Counted from the stretch's first letter, positions 29,002-37,686 are shown. The stretch: DNA of 64,000 nt from Dysgonomonas sp. HGC4 (GCF_001261715.1 NZ_CVRU01000017.1:1-64000), one strand, 5' to 3'. A program made the numbers and translations. Notes: generated by a model not told the origin, from the sequence alone.

Positions 29002-29084
29002 TGGGCAGTGATGGATTCGAACCACCGTAAGCTTACGCTATCTGAGTTACAGTCAGACCCATTTGGCCACTCTGGTAACTGCCC
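29002..29084 (-). tRNA. tRNA-Tyr (GTA anticodon)
   Basis: An 83-nt class II tRNA on the minus strand with a long variable arm (TAGCGTAAGCTTA). Acceptor GGGCAGT pairs with ACTGCCC, discriminator A, anticodon loop CTGTAAC giving GTA. Confidence 0.95.
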
Positions 29085-29093
29085 TTTCTTTTG

Positions 29094-29167
29094 AGCCTCT
29101 TGTCGGATTCGAACCAACGACCCCGAGATTACAAATCACGTGCTCTGGCCAACTGAGCTAAAGAGGC
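29094..29167 (-). tRNA. tRNA-Thr (TGT anticodon)
   Basis: A 74-nt cloverleaf on the minus strand: acceptor GCCTCTT pairs with AAGAGGC, anticodon loop TTTGTAA giving TGT. The anticodon stem CGTGA/TCTCG has one T-T mismatch. It is the first tRNA of the tuf cluster. Confidence 0.94.
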
Positions 29168-29187
29168 ATAGGCTTGATTATTCTTAA

Positions 29188-29232
29188 AAAAATAATCGCC
29201 GCTTCGCAGATGTGCTTTATGCGAAACGGCGA
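29188..29232 (-). terminator. Terminator of the rpsU-xerC-hpf operon
   Basis: A long stem of TCGCCG.TTCGCA (29196-29208) with TGCGAA.CGGCGA (29220-29232) is followed on the minus strand by TTATTTTTTT. It lies about 50 nt after the hpf stop and 21 nt before the first tRNA, so the tRNA-tuf operon must start with a promoter in a very short space or rely on read-through. Confidence 0.85.
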
Positions 29233-29280
29233 CAAAAATAGAAAGAAATTTCTTAAGTCCCAAGAAAATATCAGTAATTT

Positions 29281-29583
29281 TTACTTAGACTGCACTTTTT
29301 CTTTGTACTTGATGAGTTGTTTCTCTAAAGCCTCTGTGCATAAATCGATTGCTTCTTCGAAACTTTCAGCTGTTTTGTTAGCGTAAAGCTCATCGCTCTT
29401 GACGTTTAGCTTTATTGAAGCGTCTTTGTTATTGCTAGTTTCGGGCTTTACAACTTTAAGTATAATATCTGCACTTAATATGTCGTCTGAATATTTTTCA
29501 AGTTTAGTAACTTTCTTTTGGATAAACTCTCTAAGTTTATCAGCAGCATCGAAATGTAGAGCTTGAATTTTAATGTCCATCAT
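29281..29583 (-). CDS. hpf: Ribosome hibernation promoting factor, short form
   Basis: A 100-aa HPF/RaiA protein. It starts MMDIKIQALHFDAADKLREF and shows the beta-alpha-beta-beta-beta-alpha pattern (SADIILKVVKPE, ASIKLNVKSDELYANKTAES). It has no C-terminal dimerisation domain, so it is the short form. It follows xerC by 24 nt and precedes a strong terminator. It is expected to bind idle 30S subunits in stationary phase. Confidence 0.93.
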   Translation of the reverse strand: MMDIKIQALHFDAADKLREFIQKKVTKLEKYSDDILSADIILKVVKPETSNNKDASIKLNVKSDELYANKTAESFEEAIDLCTEALEKQLIKYKEKVQSK

Positions 29584-29607
29584 GATTCCTCCTTTTGTTT
29601 TAATAAT

Positions 29608-30492
29608 TTATGCTCGAGGATGAGCTTTATTGTATATCTTTTTCAGTTCGTCAAAAGACGTATGTGTATAAATTTCTGTTGATGCTAGGCTCGAGTGTCC
29701 TAGCAATTCTTTTACAGCATTTATGTCAGCTCCATTATTAAGCATTCCTGTTGCAAAGGAATGACGTAATACGTGTGGACTCGCTTTCGCTAAAGTGGGA
29801 ATCCATTTGAGGTGGTTGCTGACTACCCGGTGGATTAGCATGGGGTAGATTGGCTCTCCATCTTTCTTAACAAAGAAGGCGGCGGTTTGGTTCTCGAAAT
29901 TATTATTGCGAATTTCTATATAGGAGTCGATCAATGCTATTGTGTTTTTACTAATAGGTATGATACGCTGTTTGTTGCGTTTTCCGGTGACTCGTATGTT
30001 TCCTGCGTAAAGATCCACATCTTTATCTGTTAATCCAATAAGTTCGGCTCTCCGCATTCCTGTTACATAGAATAGTTCGAGAATTACTTTGTCTCGGAAC
30101 GATTCGTAATCATTGTCTTGAACTTCGAGATCAAGCACTTTTTCCATGTCTGAATAGTTTACGAACGAAGGTATCGGCTTTTTAGCTTTGGGTCCGCTAA
30201 TTTTCTTGAGTGGGCTTATTGATGTTTGTCCCATTTTTTGGAGATAGCGATAAAATGACTTCAAAGAACTGAGTTTCCTATTTACTGATCGGGCAGATGT
30301 TTTACTTTCCATCAAGGAGATAATCCATGCCCTAACGATGTCTCCGTCTACGGATTCTAATTCTACTTCTGGATAATACGTCTCTATAAAGTTTTTGAAC
30401 TGGACAAGGTCTGTATAATAAGAAATCTCCGTATGAGAAGAGTAGTTCTTTTCATAACGGAGATATTCTATATATTTATCGACTGTCGCCAT
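29608..30492 (-). CDS. xerC: Tyrosine recombinase XerC/XerD family
   Basis: A 294-aa protein with an N-terminal SAM-like domain (about residues 1-90) and a C-terminal catalytic domain. The catalytic set is complete: Arg147 (TGMRRAEL), Lys171 (VTGKRNK), His240 and Arg243 (HVLRHSFAT), His266 ([10 protein letters not shown]) and Tyr275 (STEIYTHTS). It lies in the chromosomal housekeeping block rpsU-xer-hpf, so it is more likely a dif-site dimer-resolution recombinase than a mobile-element integrase. XerC rather than XerD is a guess. Confidence 0.93.
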   Translation of the reverse strand: MATVDKYIEYLRYEKNYSSHTEISYYTDLVQFKNFIETYYPEVELESVDGDIVRAWIISLMESKTSARSVNRKLSSLKSFYRYLQKMGQTSISPLKKISGPKAKKPIPSFVNYSDMEKVLDLEVQDNDYESFRDKVILELFYVTGMRRAELIGLTDKDVDLYAGNIRVTGKRNKQRIIPISKNTIALIDSYIEIRNNNFENQTAAFFVKKDGEPIYPMLIHRVVSNHLKWIPTLAKASPHVLRHSFATGMLNNGADINAVKELLGHSSLASTEIYTHTSFDELKKIYNKAHPRA

Positions 30493-30552
30493 TCTTTTCC
30501 TTTATGGGATGAGTGACGAAGTTATGCAATCGTTGTTATAAATACAAATGTT

Positions 30553-30744
30553 TTAATCTTCGATTTGGTGAAGTTTTTGTACGTATGCAGCGTGTATTCT
30601 TTGTTTTCTATTTGTAATAGAAGGCTTTTCGAAAGCTTGACGGCGTCTCAATTCTTTTACAACACCAGTTTTTTCGAATTTTCTTTTGAATTTTTTAAGT
30701 GCTTTTTCGATGTTTTCACCTTCTTTTATAGGAACAACTATCAT
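30553..30744 (-). CDS. rpsU: Ribosomal protein bS21
   Basis: A 63-aa basic protein starting MIVVPIKEGENIEKALKKFK, with KRKFEKTGVVKELRRRQAFE and KPSITNRKQ. Typical bS21. It is the first gene of rpsU-xerC-hpf and has a good promoter at 30922-30952 with a leader of about 170 nt. Some Bacteroidota use bS21 in regulating initiation; nothing in this sequence tests that. Confidence 0.97.
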   Translation of the reverse strand: MIVVPIKEGENIEKALKKFKRKFEKTGVVKELRRRQAFEKPSITNRKQRIHAAYVQKLHQIED

Positions 30745-30921
30745 AATTTTTTGTTTTAAATTTCGATTTGAGAAAAATTTTGTTTTGATTTTTTAAAATA
30801 ACGAGGTATTCATCATTATTAATGAATAGCCCTAGATGTGCTGTGTTTCTAATGCACTTCTATACCTTATATTATATGTTACTCTAAGTATTAATCAAAA
30901 CCTCCTTTCTTTTTCGGGAGG

Positions 30922-30952
30922 CAAAGGTAAGAGTTTCAATGATAAAAACAAA
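30922..30952 (-). promoter_or_regulatory. Consensus promoter of the rpsU operon
   Basis: On the minus strand -33 TTTG (30949-30952) is followed after 19 nt by -7 TACCTTTG (30922-30929), a full match to the Bacteroidota consensus. The predicted leader runs about 170 nt to rpsU. A small hairpin (CCTCC with GGAGG, 30901-30921) lies at the transcription start. Confidence 0.8.
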
Positions 30953-30967
30953 AAAAAGATCAATTTA

Positions 30968-31804
30968 TTACATTTCGGAAATTGTTAAGGTGTTTTGAGT
31001 TTTATCTCCTGATAAAGCTTGAGTATATCCGGTTGATTGATAAATTGTTATTTTCAAGGTGCCATTTTGAGCCAGATAATGAAAACTTTTACAGGATATG
31101 GTCAATGGTACACCGTTTACACTGCTTGTATATCCTACAAGAGTGGAAGCGGTAGCAGAAGCTCCTCCATCGTGAGAAAGTTCGACTTGGCTAGTTGGTC
31201 CTGCGGTGATATTACCGATTTTGAAAACTAGAGACGATGATACAGAGTAAATTCCTGACCTTCTAGCTGTAAAGATGCCGGTTGCGGCGTTAAAATCATT
31301 GTTTTGGTCAAATGTTTTTGTCCAATTTGTAATAGGAACACCTGCTGTCCCTAAATTAATGAAGGATTGCTGTGTGCTATTTTGAGCAATAACCAATGCT
31401 TTAGGTGGTTGGTTTTGTAATGTTATCCATTTGTTGCCATCGGAGTATTGTATTGCTCCATTAGTTATTAAGGGGTTGTATCTTATTGCGCCTGCCATCG
31501 CGTCGCTGGCTGTCATTGTTGTATAGCCAATGCCAATTGCATTGTCTATTCGTGAGGTTGATCGCAGATCAATTTTTGTACTAGGATTATCAATGCCTAA
31601 GCCTAAATTTCCTTCATCGGTTAATGTTAGAATATTCATATTGTTAGAGTCAGTTATTTTTATGGTCTTTGTTGTGGATGTATTTCCTTGTGATACAATA
31701 TTTATTGTTGCAGCAGAAATGTCTTCTGTGTTTATCCCTATTTGAGCATTAATATTGAATGCTATTATAATGACTATGATAAAAGAGCAAACTAATCGTT
31801 TCAT
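30968..31804 (-). CDS. Secreted protein with C1q/TNF-like C-terminus, copy 3
   Basis: A 278-aa protein: signal peptide (about residues 1-20, cleaved after FNINA), then a QIGINT start and a tail-fibre-like segment (NLGLGIDNPSTKIDLR, MAGAIRYNPL, AIQYSDGNKWITL). The C-terminal ~130 residues look like a jelly-roll of the C1q/TNF kind (NDFNAATGIFTARRSGIYSV, then FHYLAQNGTLKITIYQS). It is the last of three tandem paralogues. Surface or secreted location is likely; ligand and role are unknown. Fold assignment is from pattern reading only. Confidence 0.75.
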   Translation of the reverse strand: MKRLVCSFIIVIIIAFNINAQIGINTEDISAATINIVSQGNTSTTKTIKITDSNNMNILTLTDEGNLGLGIDNPSTKIDLRSTSRIDNAIGIGYTTMTASDAMAGAIRYNPLITNGAIQYSDGNKWITLQNQPPKALVIAQNSTQQSFINLGTAGVPITNWTKTFDQNNDFNAATGIFTARRSGIYSVSSSLVFKIGNITAGPTSQVELSHDGGASATASTLVGYTSSVNGVPLTISCKSFHYLAQNGTLKITIYQSTGYTQALSGDKTQNTLTISEM

Positions 31805-31844
31805 ATTATTCTTTTAATTTGATTATTTCTTTCGGACTGTCTGG

Positions 31845-32666
31845 TTATTCAGCAACAATAGCCAAGTTTGTAAATCGCTCATTAGTCCATATCTGGCAAG
31901 TGGCGCCAACATTATGAGATACATTTATGCGTAAAGTTTCACCTTTTTGCAGGGCGAATGAGCCTGAGCCTACTATGCTTGGGTAAATACTTCCGCTAGA
32001 CGAGTATGCGTTGATCCATTTCAAACTACTTCTTTCAGATATCAATGTGGCTTGAATATAACTATTGGCATTCACAGTTATTGTTCGGCACAATATCATA
32101 AAGCAGGCAGTGTAAACACCATCTTTTGGTGCAGTAAATATGCCGGTCGTTGGATTGAAATTATTATTGGCGTCGTATGTTGTAGTCCATTTAGTGATAG
32201 TGGTAGAAGTGTTATTTGGAAATTGTACGGTCGCATTCCCATTGTTAGCTATAATGCAGGTTCTAGCTTCTGATGTAACTAGCGACATCCATTGTACGCC
32301 ATCTGAGTATTGTAGCATTTCTGTGCTAGGGTCATATCTTATAGCTCCTGCACCAATAGTAGCGGCTGTGATTGATGTGGTGCCAATACCTATGCTTGAG
32401 TTGTTGGAAGGGTTACGAATGTCGAGTCGTGTAGCTGGTGATGAATTAAGAGAGCCAAATCTACCTAGATTAGTGGTAGTCGCTATTTCTGTAGCATTCG
32501 AATTGGTTACTTTTAGAACTTTAGCAGAAGCTGTCTTCTCTGTAGATGCAATAATGTCTAATGTTGCTAGTGGATTGATTGTGTTGATGCCTACAGTTTG
32601 CCCTATTGAATTAGTTGCGACTAGTAGCATTGAGGTTGTGCTGATAATAAAAAGGAAGAGTCTCAT
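31845..32666 (-). CDS. Secreted protein with C1q/TNF-like C-terminus, copy 2
   Basis: A 273-aa paralogue of its two neighbours. The signal peptide ends near IGQTVGINT. The central part repeats the pattern RLDIRNPSNNSSIGIGTTSI / GAGAIRYDPS / MLQYSDGVQWMSL. The C-terminal domain has NNFNPTTGIFTAPKDGVYTA and SFALQKGETLRINVSHN, the strand pattern of C1q-like jelly rolls. It starts 1 nt before the stop of the gene upstream and ends 40 nt before the next, so the three form one transcription unit. Confidence 0.75.
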   Translation of the reverse strand: MRLFLFIISTTSMLLVATNSIGQTVGINTINPLATLDIIASTEKTASAKVLKVTNSNATEIATTTNLGRFGSLNSSPATRLDIRNPSNNSSIGIGTTSITAATIGAGAIRYDPSTEMLQYSDGVQWMSLVTSEARTCIIANNGNATVQFPNNTSTTITKWTTTYDANNNFNPTTGIFTAPKDGVYTACFMILCRTITVNANSYIQATLISERSSLKWINAYSSSGSIYPSIVGSGSFALQKGETLRINVSHNVGATCQIWTNERFTNLAIVAE

Positions 32667-32667
32667 A

Positions 32668-33474
32668 TTAATTTTCTATTATGGTTAAGTTGTTGTAGCC
32701 ACTCTTTAATGATTTGCTTGCTGCAAGATTTTGCCAAATAGATGCAGTTAGAGTTTCGTTAGTCGTCAGATGAAAACTTGCCGAACATAAAACACTTCCG
32801 GGTAGACTCGTTGCTGCTGTGTTGAAGGTTGTGATACTTTTCATGCTCATGCCATTTGATGCTAGCCATTGTGCTTCGATATAGCTTTTGGCAGCAATAG
32901 CTCCATCGTTCAAGGTTAGAATAAGGGTGGCCGTGTAGATTCCAGTTTTGGAAGCCGTAAACACTCCAGTTGTTGGATTGAAGTTGTTGGTGTTGTCTAC
33001 TGATTCGTTCCAATATTGAACTTGTGTTCTTGTATTTTGAGTGAAAGTTTGGGTTGAGCCATCAAGGTTGGCTATGACATAGGCTCGAGGAGCATTTGCG
33101 GAAAGATCATTCCATTGAGTGTTGTTTGAATAGGATAGAGTTTTCGCGTCGGATTTATACATCAAAGCTCCGGCTTTGGCATCAGATGCGCTTTGGTTTG
33201 TTTCTCCTACGGCGATTATGGGTGCAATTCCTCCATCTCTAACATCTAAGTGGGTTATAGGATTGGCGACTCCTATCCCAATTTTTCCATCGTTGAAGAT
33301 TGTTAGGATTTCTTTTTCATCAGAATTTACAACTTTTAGAGCTTTGCTTGAAGCAGTATTTCCTGTAGTGATTACGTCAAGCATTGCTAGAGGGGTGTTA
33401 GTGTTAATCCCCACTTGAGCTTGGCAAAGCCCAGTGAGGAGCAAGCTGAAGATGATTGAAAAGGATGTTTTCAT
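32668..33474 (-). CDS. Secreted protein with C1q/TNF-like C-terminus, copy 1
   Basis: The real start is taken as the ATG at 33474, giving 268 aa that open with a signal peptide (MKTSFSIIFSLLLTGLCQAQ). The same frame stays open upstream to 33762 and contains an alternative TTG at 33705, but that would bury the signal peptide. The body matches the two downstream paralogues (KIGIGVANPITHLDVRDGG, NNFNPTTGVFTASKTGIYTA, SFHLTTNETLTASIWQN). It is first in the three-gene unit. The long leader upstream holds a 14-bp palindrome and a (GA)14 tract. Confidence 0.78.
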   Translation of the reverse strand: MKTSFSIIFSLLLTGLCQAQVGINTNTPLAMLDVITTGNTASSKALKVVNSDEKEILTIFNDGKIGIGVANPITHLDVRDGGIAPIIAVGETNQSASDAKAGALMYKSDAKTLSYSNNTQWNDLSANAPRAYVIANLDGSTQTFTQNTRTQVQYWNESVDNTNNFNPTTGVFTASKTGIYTATLILTLNDGAIAAKSYIEAQWLASNGMSMKSITTFNTAATSLPGSVLCSASFHLTTNETLTASIWQNLAASKSLKSGYNNLTIIEN

Positions 33475-33509
33475 TTTTATAATGTTTTTAGTGTGAGTTG
33501 AATACGAAA

Positions 33510-33542
33510 GACAGCAGCGTGTAATCGCTACACGCTGCTGTC
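33510..33542 (-). other. Perfect 14-bp inverted repeat in the leader of the C1q-like genes
   Basis: GACAGCAGCGTGTA (33510-33523) and TACACGCTGCTGTC (33529-33542) are exact complements around the 5-nt loop ATCGC. It sits 36 nt before the start codon at 33474. On the minus strand the stem is followed by TTTCGTATTC, too weak for a convincing terminator. It may be an mRNA hairpin, an attenuator or a protein-binding site. Confidence 0.8.
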
Positions 33543-33760
33543 GAGTATAGTTGTGACATGGGTAAACGGTTGATTCATCTTGATTTTGAACGACAACAAA
33601 AAACAAACCAGCTAAACGAAAACGTTTACCGAAACAACTTGAAATGTATTTATTGGGGAAATATTGTAAAATTTGAAAGGATGCGCTATTTTTATGCGCA
33701 AACAAAAAAAGACGAAAAACTCCGTCTGTAAATTTTTTATAGTAAACCTGTTTGTTATCT

Positions 33761-33792
<32 letters not shown>

Positions 33793-33903
33793 GTGTTTCG
33801 ACGCAAATATCCAAATCTAAAAAGTTAAATTCTAGATTGTTGTTGCTTAATATATTTGTTAATCGATATTTCATTAGTAGCATAAAAAGGTATTTTACAG
33901 AAA

Positions 33904-33936
33904 CAAAGATAAATATTAATTTATTGCATATGCAAA
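33904..33936 (-). promoter_or_regulatory. Candidate promoter for the C1q-like gene cluster
   Basis: On the minus strand -33 TTTG (33933-33936) is followed after 21 nt by -7 TATCTTTG (33904-33911). If used, the leader of the C1q-like mRNA is about 420 nt and includes the GA tract and the 14-bp hairpin. Confidence 0.55.
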
Positions 33937-33942
33937 TATATC

Positions 33943-34434
33943 TATTGATTTCTTTTGTAGAATAGAGCGAATTATGTTCAGTCTATGCTAGCTTATTTGG
34001 AGTCGGTATATCAGGATTTGTGTCTGTCATTAAGTTTGTTTCAGTTGGTAGCTTTTATTCTAAGGATTGATAAAAACTGCTGCTGCTGATTGATTAAGAG
34101 TATATGTTTCAATTTTGGATAATGCCAATAAGTGGCTCTTCTGTTTTTGAAAATATAAAATATCCACTTTCCTCTTATGTATAATAGAGAAAGTAAGAAA
34201 GAGAGAACTGATATATTAATTATTGTAGCTTTTTTAGCTCGTAATATAAGTATTGAGATATCTTATTTTTAGGATGACTCTATTGAATAAAAATTGATTC
34301 GAAACTTACTTTCTCTTTTTCTTTAATTAAAAATATAGATTCTCCTTAATTGCAATGTAATAATATATATGATATGTACGTATATTGTGGGTGTAAAATG
34401 TTGATATGTATTTGTTTATGAAATTTTGTAAAAA
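33943..34434. other. Gene-free interval upstream of fabI
   Basis: This AT-rich stretch holds no reading frame with coding character on either strand; the longest seen by eye encode fewer than 30 residues. No tRNA-like or terminator-like structure was recognised. Together with 33475-33942 it makes the longest gene-free gap in the window (about 1.05 kb). Confidence 0.6.
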
Positions 34435-34469
34435 AAGCAATCTATAATTGCACATTTTTAGTATTTTTG
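34435..34469 (+). promoter_or_regulatory. Candidate promoter of fabI
   Basis: TTTG (34435-34438) and TATTTTTG (34462-34469) are separated by 23 nt, somewhat longer than the ideal. The -7 element lies 50 nt before the chosen ATG at 34520, which argues against the in-frame upstream start at 34448. Confidence 0.6.
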
Positions 34470-34519
34470 TGCCATTCAACAATCAAAAAAGAATATTATT
34501 CACTAATAGAAAAATAAAA

Positions 34520-35338
34520 ATGAGTCATAACTTATTAAAGGGCAAAAGAGGTATCATCTTTGGAGCTCTAAATGAAATGTCAATAGCATGGAAAGTTGCA
34601 GAAAAAGCTGTAGAGCAAGGAGCAACAATTACATTATCAAATACTCCTATGGCTATGAGAATGGGAGAAACTAATGCGTTGGCTGACAAGTTAAAAACAG
34701 AAGTGATTCCTGCTGATGCTACAATTGTAGAAGATTTAGAGCAAGTTTTTGCTAGATCACAAGAGATTCTTGGTGGTAAAATTGACTTTGTTCTTCACTC
34801 AATAGGTATGTCTCCAAACGTACGTAAAGGACGCGATTACGATGATTTAGATTATAAGTTTTTAGATAAAACATTAGATATTTCGGCTGTATCGTTTCAC
34901 AAAATGATGCAAGTTGCGAAAAAAATGGATGCAATTGCAGAAGGCGGTTCAGTTTTAGCTCTTACTCATATTGCTGCACAACGTACTTTTGCAGGATATA
35001 ATGATATGGCTGATGCAAAATCGTTGCTAGAATCAATCGGTCGTAGCTTTGGTTATGTATATGGACGTGATAAAGGTGTACGTGTGAATACTATCTCGCA
35101 ATCTCCTACAATGACTACTGCTGGAGCAGGTATCGGAGGTATGGGTGGATTTCTTGAATTCGCCGAAAAAATGTCACCCTTAGGAAATGCTAATGCTGAA
35201 GAGTGTGCCGATTATTGTATCGTTATGTTCTCGGATTTGACTCGCAAGGTAACTATGCAAAATCTGTTTCACGATGGAGGTTTCTCTAATATGGGATTAA
35301 CTGCTGCCGTGATGGACGAGTTTAATGCAAACAAATAA
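34520..35338 (+). CDS. fabI: Enoyl-[acyl-carrier-protein] reductase FabI
   Basis: A 272-aa short-chain dehydrogenase-like enzyme for the last step of fatty-acid elongation, NAD(P)H-dependent. The nucleotide-binding start is KGKRGIIFGALNEMSIAW. The catalytic Tyr-x6-Lys pair is Tyr160 and Lys167 (AGYNDMADAK). VLHSIGMSP and TLTISQSPTMTTAGAGI-like regions follow (NTISQSPTMTTAGAGIG). An in-frame ATG 72 nt further upstream precedes the -7 element, so the internal start is preferred. A strong terminator follows. Confidence 0.96.
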   Translation: MSHNLLKGKRGIIFGALNEMSIAWKVAEKAVEQGATITLSNTPMAMRMGETNALADKLKTEVIPADATIVEDLEQVFARSQEILGGKIDFVLHSIGMSPNVRKGRDYDDLDYKFLDKTLDISAVSFHKMMQVAKKMDAIAEGGSVLALTHIAAQRTFAGYNDMADAKSLLESIGRSFGYVYGRDKGVRVNTISQSPTMTTAGAGIGGMGGFLEFAEKMSPLGNANAEECADYCIVMFSDLTRKVTMQNLFHDGGFSNMGLTAAVMDEFNANK

Positions 35339-35385
35339 GCTAGGATTTATTCCTATAATAAAAAATAGAAGGCGGTAAGCCTTAA

Positions 35386-35421
35386 GAGGCAGAAAACAAG
35401 CGTTTTCTGTCTCTTTTTTTT
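35386..35421 (+). terminator. Terminator of fabI
   Basis: A 12-bp stem of GAGGCAGAAAAC (35386-35397) and GTTTTCTGTCTC (35402-35413), with one G-U pair, is followed by seven or more T. Confidence 0.92.
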
Positions 35422-35423
35422 AT

Positions 35424-35431
35424 TATATTTG
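35424..35431 (+). promoter_or_regulatory. -7 element before the Sua5/YciO gene
   Basis: TATATTTG, directly after the fabI terminator and 75 nt before the start codon. No clear -33 TTTG was found; the terminator T-run occupies that position. Confidence 0.5.
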
Positions 35432-35505
35432 CGAAGTTGTAAAGAAATGTAAAACAGTCTGAAAAGGATTCCTTTTCGGTAATAAGAAAAAGTTTAGTAA
35501 TAATT

Positions 35506-36114
35506 ATGTTAATAAAGATATATCCCGAGAATCCGAATCAGAAGGAAATCGATAAAGTTGTGAAGGTGTTGCAGGATGGAGGGTTGGTTATTTATCCGAC
35601 CGATACTGTTTATGCTATTGGGTGCGACGCTCTGAATGTAAGGGCTGTAGAGAAAATTTGTAAAATGAAAGGTATCAATCCGGCAAAGAGTAATTTGTCT
35701 ATTATTTGCTATGATTTAAGTAATATCAGTGAATATGCCAAAGTGGATACCTCTACATTTAAGCTTATGAAGAAGAATCTTCCAGGGGCTTTTACCTTCC
35801 TGCTTAATACAACTTCATCATTGCCTAAGATATATAAGGATAAAAAGACAGTAGGAATAAGGATCCCCGATAATAATATAATCAGAGAAATTGTAAGGAT
35901 TCTGGGTAATCCGGTTTTGACAACATCTGTTAAAAATGACGATGAAATTATTGAGTACTCAACAGATCCAGAACTTATAGAGGAAAGGTATGAAAAAATA
36001 GTAGATCTTGTTGTTGATGGGGGATATGGAGGTTTAGATGCTTCAACCATAGTTGATTGTACTGATGGAGAGCCTACTATAACCCGTCAGGGAAAAGGGG
36101 AGCTAATTTGGTAG
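35506..36114 (+). CDS. Sua5/YciO/YrdC-family protein
   Basis: A 202-aa protein of the threonylcarbamoyl-AMP synthase superfamily. The motifs GGLVIYPTDTVYAIGCDA, KSNLSIICYD, LPGAFTFLLNT, VGIRIPDN and the closing ITRQGKGELIW are recognisable. The family makes threonylcarbamoyladenylate for the t6A modification of tRNA. This length and the KSNLS sequence look closer to the YciO branch, whose role is less certain, so I leave the symbol empty. It is probably a single-gene unit. Confidence 0.88.
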   Translation: MLIKIYPENPNQKEIDKVVKVLQDGGLVIYPTDTVYAIGCDALNVRAVEKICKMKGINPAKSNLSIICYDLSNISEYAKVDTSTFKLMKKNLPGAFTFLLNTTSSLPKIYKDKKTVGIRIPDNNIIREIVRILGNPVLTTSVKNDDEIIEYSTDPELIEERYEKIVDLVVDGGYGGLDASTIVDCTDGEPTITRQGKGELIW

Positions 36115-36171
36115 GAATAAATAAAATACGTATTTTTACACCCAGCATTAATTATAATACGTAAAGAAAAT

Positions 36172-37590
36172 ATGAGAAAGAAACTTTTTACAATACTTAC
36201 TATTGTTTTAGGGACTATGTTTATGGTGTCTTGTGGCAGTGATGAGCCAAAGACAGAACCGATTACTCCAGTTGTTAATGAAGACATTTTGGGGATAATG
36301 ACCAGAAATTACCTTTGGGCATTACCTACTGAACCTAATTTATATCAGGCGACAGAGCCTTTCTTTGGGTCATTGCTAAATGCAAAAGATGTTTACACTG
36401 ATAATGGTAATAAGTATACATATTCAAAAATATCACCGGTAAGTGGTCAAGCAGGTACTGTTTATGATCCAGGGTTTGAGTATGCGATTAACAATTATAG
36501 AGATGATGCAAATCCAGGTAAAGTAATAACTTATTACGTAATTTTATATGTAAAACCACGTACTGTTGCTGCTGAATACCTTTTAAGAGGGTTGTATATT
36601 ACAACTGTTAACGGCGAAGCCGTTACTGCTGCTAATGCACCAACATTATTATATGATGCATACAAAGATGGAAAAGCCGTTGATTTAATGATCAGAACCC
36701 CTCAGATTGTAGCAGAGAGAAAGATCACTATAACACCATATGGTAATTATGTTGAAGCTCCATTGCACACTGCAAAAACATTAACTGCAGGAGCTCAAAA
36801 AGTGGGCTATGTACTATATAATCATTTTTCTTCGGGTACTAAGACTGGTGATTATACTTATGATAATGCTTTAGCTGCTCAATTGACCAAGTTCAATAAT
36901 GAAAAAGTAACAACTCTAGTATTTGATGTTCGTTATAATTCAGGCGGAAGTGTTTCTGCTATTCAGGCTTTAGGAAGTGCTTTAGTAAAGAATCGTGATA
37001 CTAGTAAAGCTTTTATAGAGCAATTATTCCGAGCTGATTTAGCTAACCCAAATATTCCTTTAAAATTTTTAGAGAAAACAGGGGGAAATACTGCTATACC
37101 TAAGTTGGGCGATCAATTAGAAAAGATATATATAATTACAGGGCAATCTACTGCAGGTGCATCGGAAGCTCTTATTAATGCTTTGAAAGCATATAATAAA
37201 GAAATTATATTGGTTGGAGAGCAGACTAAAGGACGCCCTGTTGCAACTAGTAATACTCAAGATGTTACAAAACAGTGGAATCTACGAATTGCTTTGTCCT
37301 ATTTAGCAGATGTAAATAAGACCTACAATTATGCGAATGGTTTTACTCCAAATCATATTATTAAAGAGGTACAAGCAAATGCTGATTTAAATGAGAATAC
37401 AACTCTTTTAGGAGAATTGGGTACCGACAAAGAGATTATTCTTTCTCAAATCCTTAATATGATCAAAGGAAATCAGTTTGAAGCTGCTTCAGGTACAAGA
37501 TCTGCAGGAATTGACAAAGAAGTGAAAACTTCATTATCTAGAAGACCAGGATCTAATGAAACTTCAGTAGAATTGATCGATCTTAATTAA
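36172..37590 (+). CDS. S41-family peptidase-like lipoprotein, probably catalytically inactive
   Basis: A 472-aa lipoprotein (lipobox ending VSC, Cys21) followed by a short N-terminal domain, a PDZ-like region (about 115-190) and the S41 domain (VGYVLYNHFSSG, LVFDVRYNSGGSV, KIYIITGQSTAGASEALINA). In S41 proteases the nucleophile is the central Ser of TASASE; here the position is Gly329 (TAGASE). The general-base Lys of the MGK motif is replaced by Arg355 (KGRPV), with Lys353 two residues earlier. The intact paralogue follows at 37785. A scaffold or binding role is possible. Function is unknown. Confidence 0.85.
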   Translation: MRKKLFTILTIVLGTMFMVSCGSDEPKTEPITPVVNEDILGIMTRNYLWALPTEPNLYQATEPFFGSLLNAKDVYTDNGNKYTYSKISPVSGQAGTVYDPGFEYAINNYRDDANPGKVITYYVILYVKPRTVAAEYLLRGLYITTVNGEAVTAANAPTLLYDAYKDGKAVDLMIRTPQIVAERKITITPYGNYVEAPLHTAKTLTAGAQKVGYVLYNHFSSGTKTGDYTYDNALAAQLTKFNNEKVTTLVFDVRYNSGGSVSAIQALGSALVKNRDTSKAFIEQLFRADLANPNIPLKFLEKTGGNTAIPKLGDQLEKIYIITGQSTAGASEALINALKAYNKEIILVGEQTKGRPVATSNTQDVTKQWNLRIALSYLADVNKTYNYANGFTPNHIIKEVQANADLNENTTLLGELGTDKEIILSQILNMIKGNQFEAASGTRSAGIDKEVKTSLSRRPGSNETSVELIDLN

Positions 37591-37621
37591 TAAAATAAGA
37601 CTTAGAATTTAAGTAATATAG

Positions 37622-37658
37622 AAAAGTGGCGGAATCTTTATTGATTTCGCCACTTTTT
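37622..37658 (+). terminator. Terminator between the two S41 genes
   Basis: A 15-bp stem, AAAAGTGGCGGAATC (37622-37636) with GATTTCGCCACTTTT (37643-37657), has one G-T mismatch-type pair and ends in T residues. It separates the two S41 genes into independent units. Confidence 0.88.
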
Positions 37659-37686
37659 GTGTTTCTAAGTGTATCGTTTTCTTAAT

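Noticed and set aside
29608-30492. Integrase of a mobile element
   Set aside because: It sits between rpsU and hpf in a housekeeping block, with no attachment-site repeats or cargo genes nearby. XerC/D is the better call.
32668-33705. The 345-codon frame starting at TTG 33705 as the full first C1q-like gene
   Set aside because: A clear signal peptide begins at the internal ATG 33474, as in the two paralogues, and the extra 77 residues look non-coding and cover the palindrome.
34448-34519. Upstream ATG at 34448 for fabI
   Set aside because: It lies before the -7 element TATTTTTG (34462-34469), and FabI proteins normally start at the internal MSHNLLKGK.
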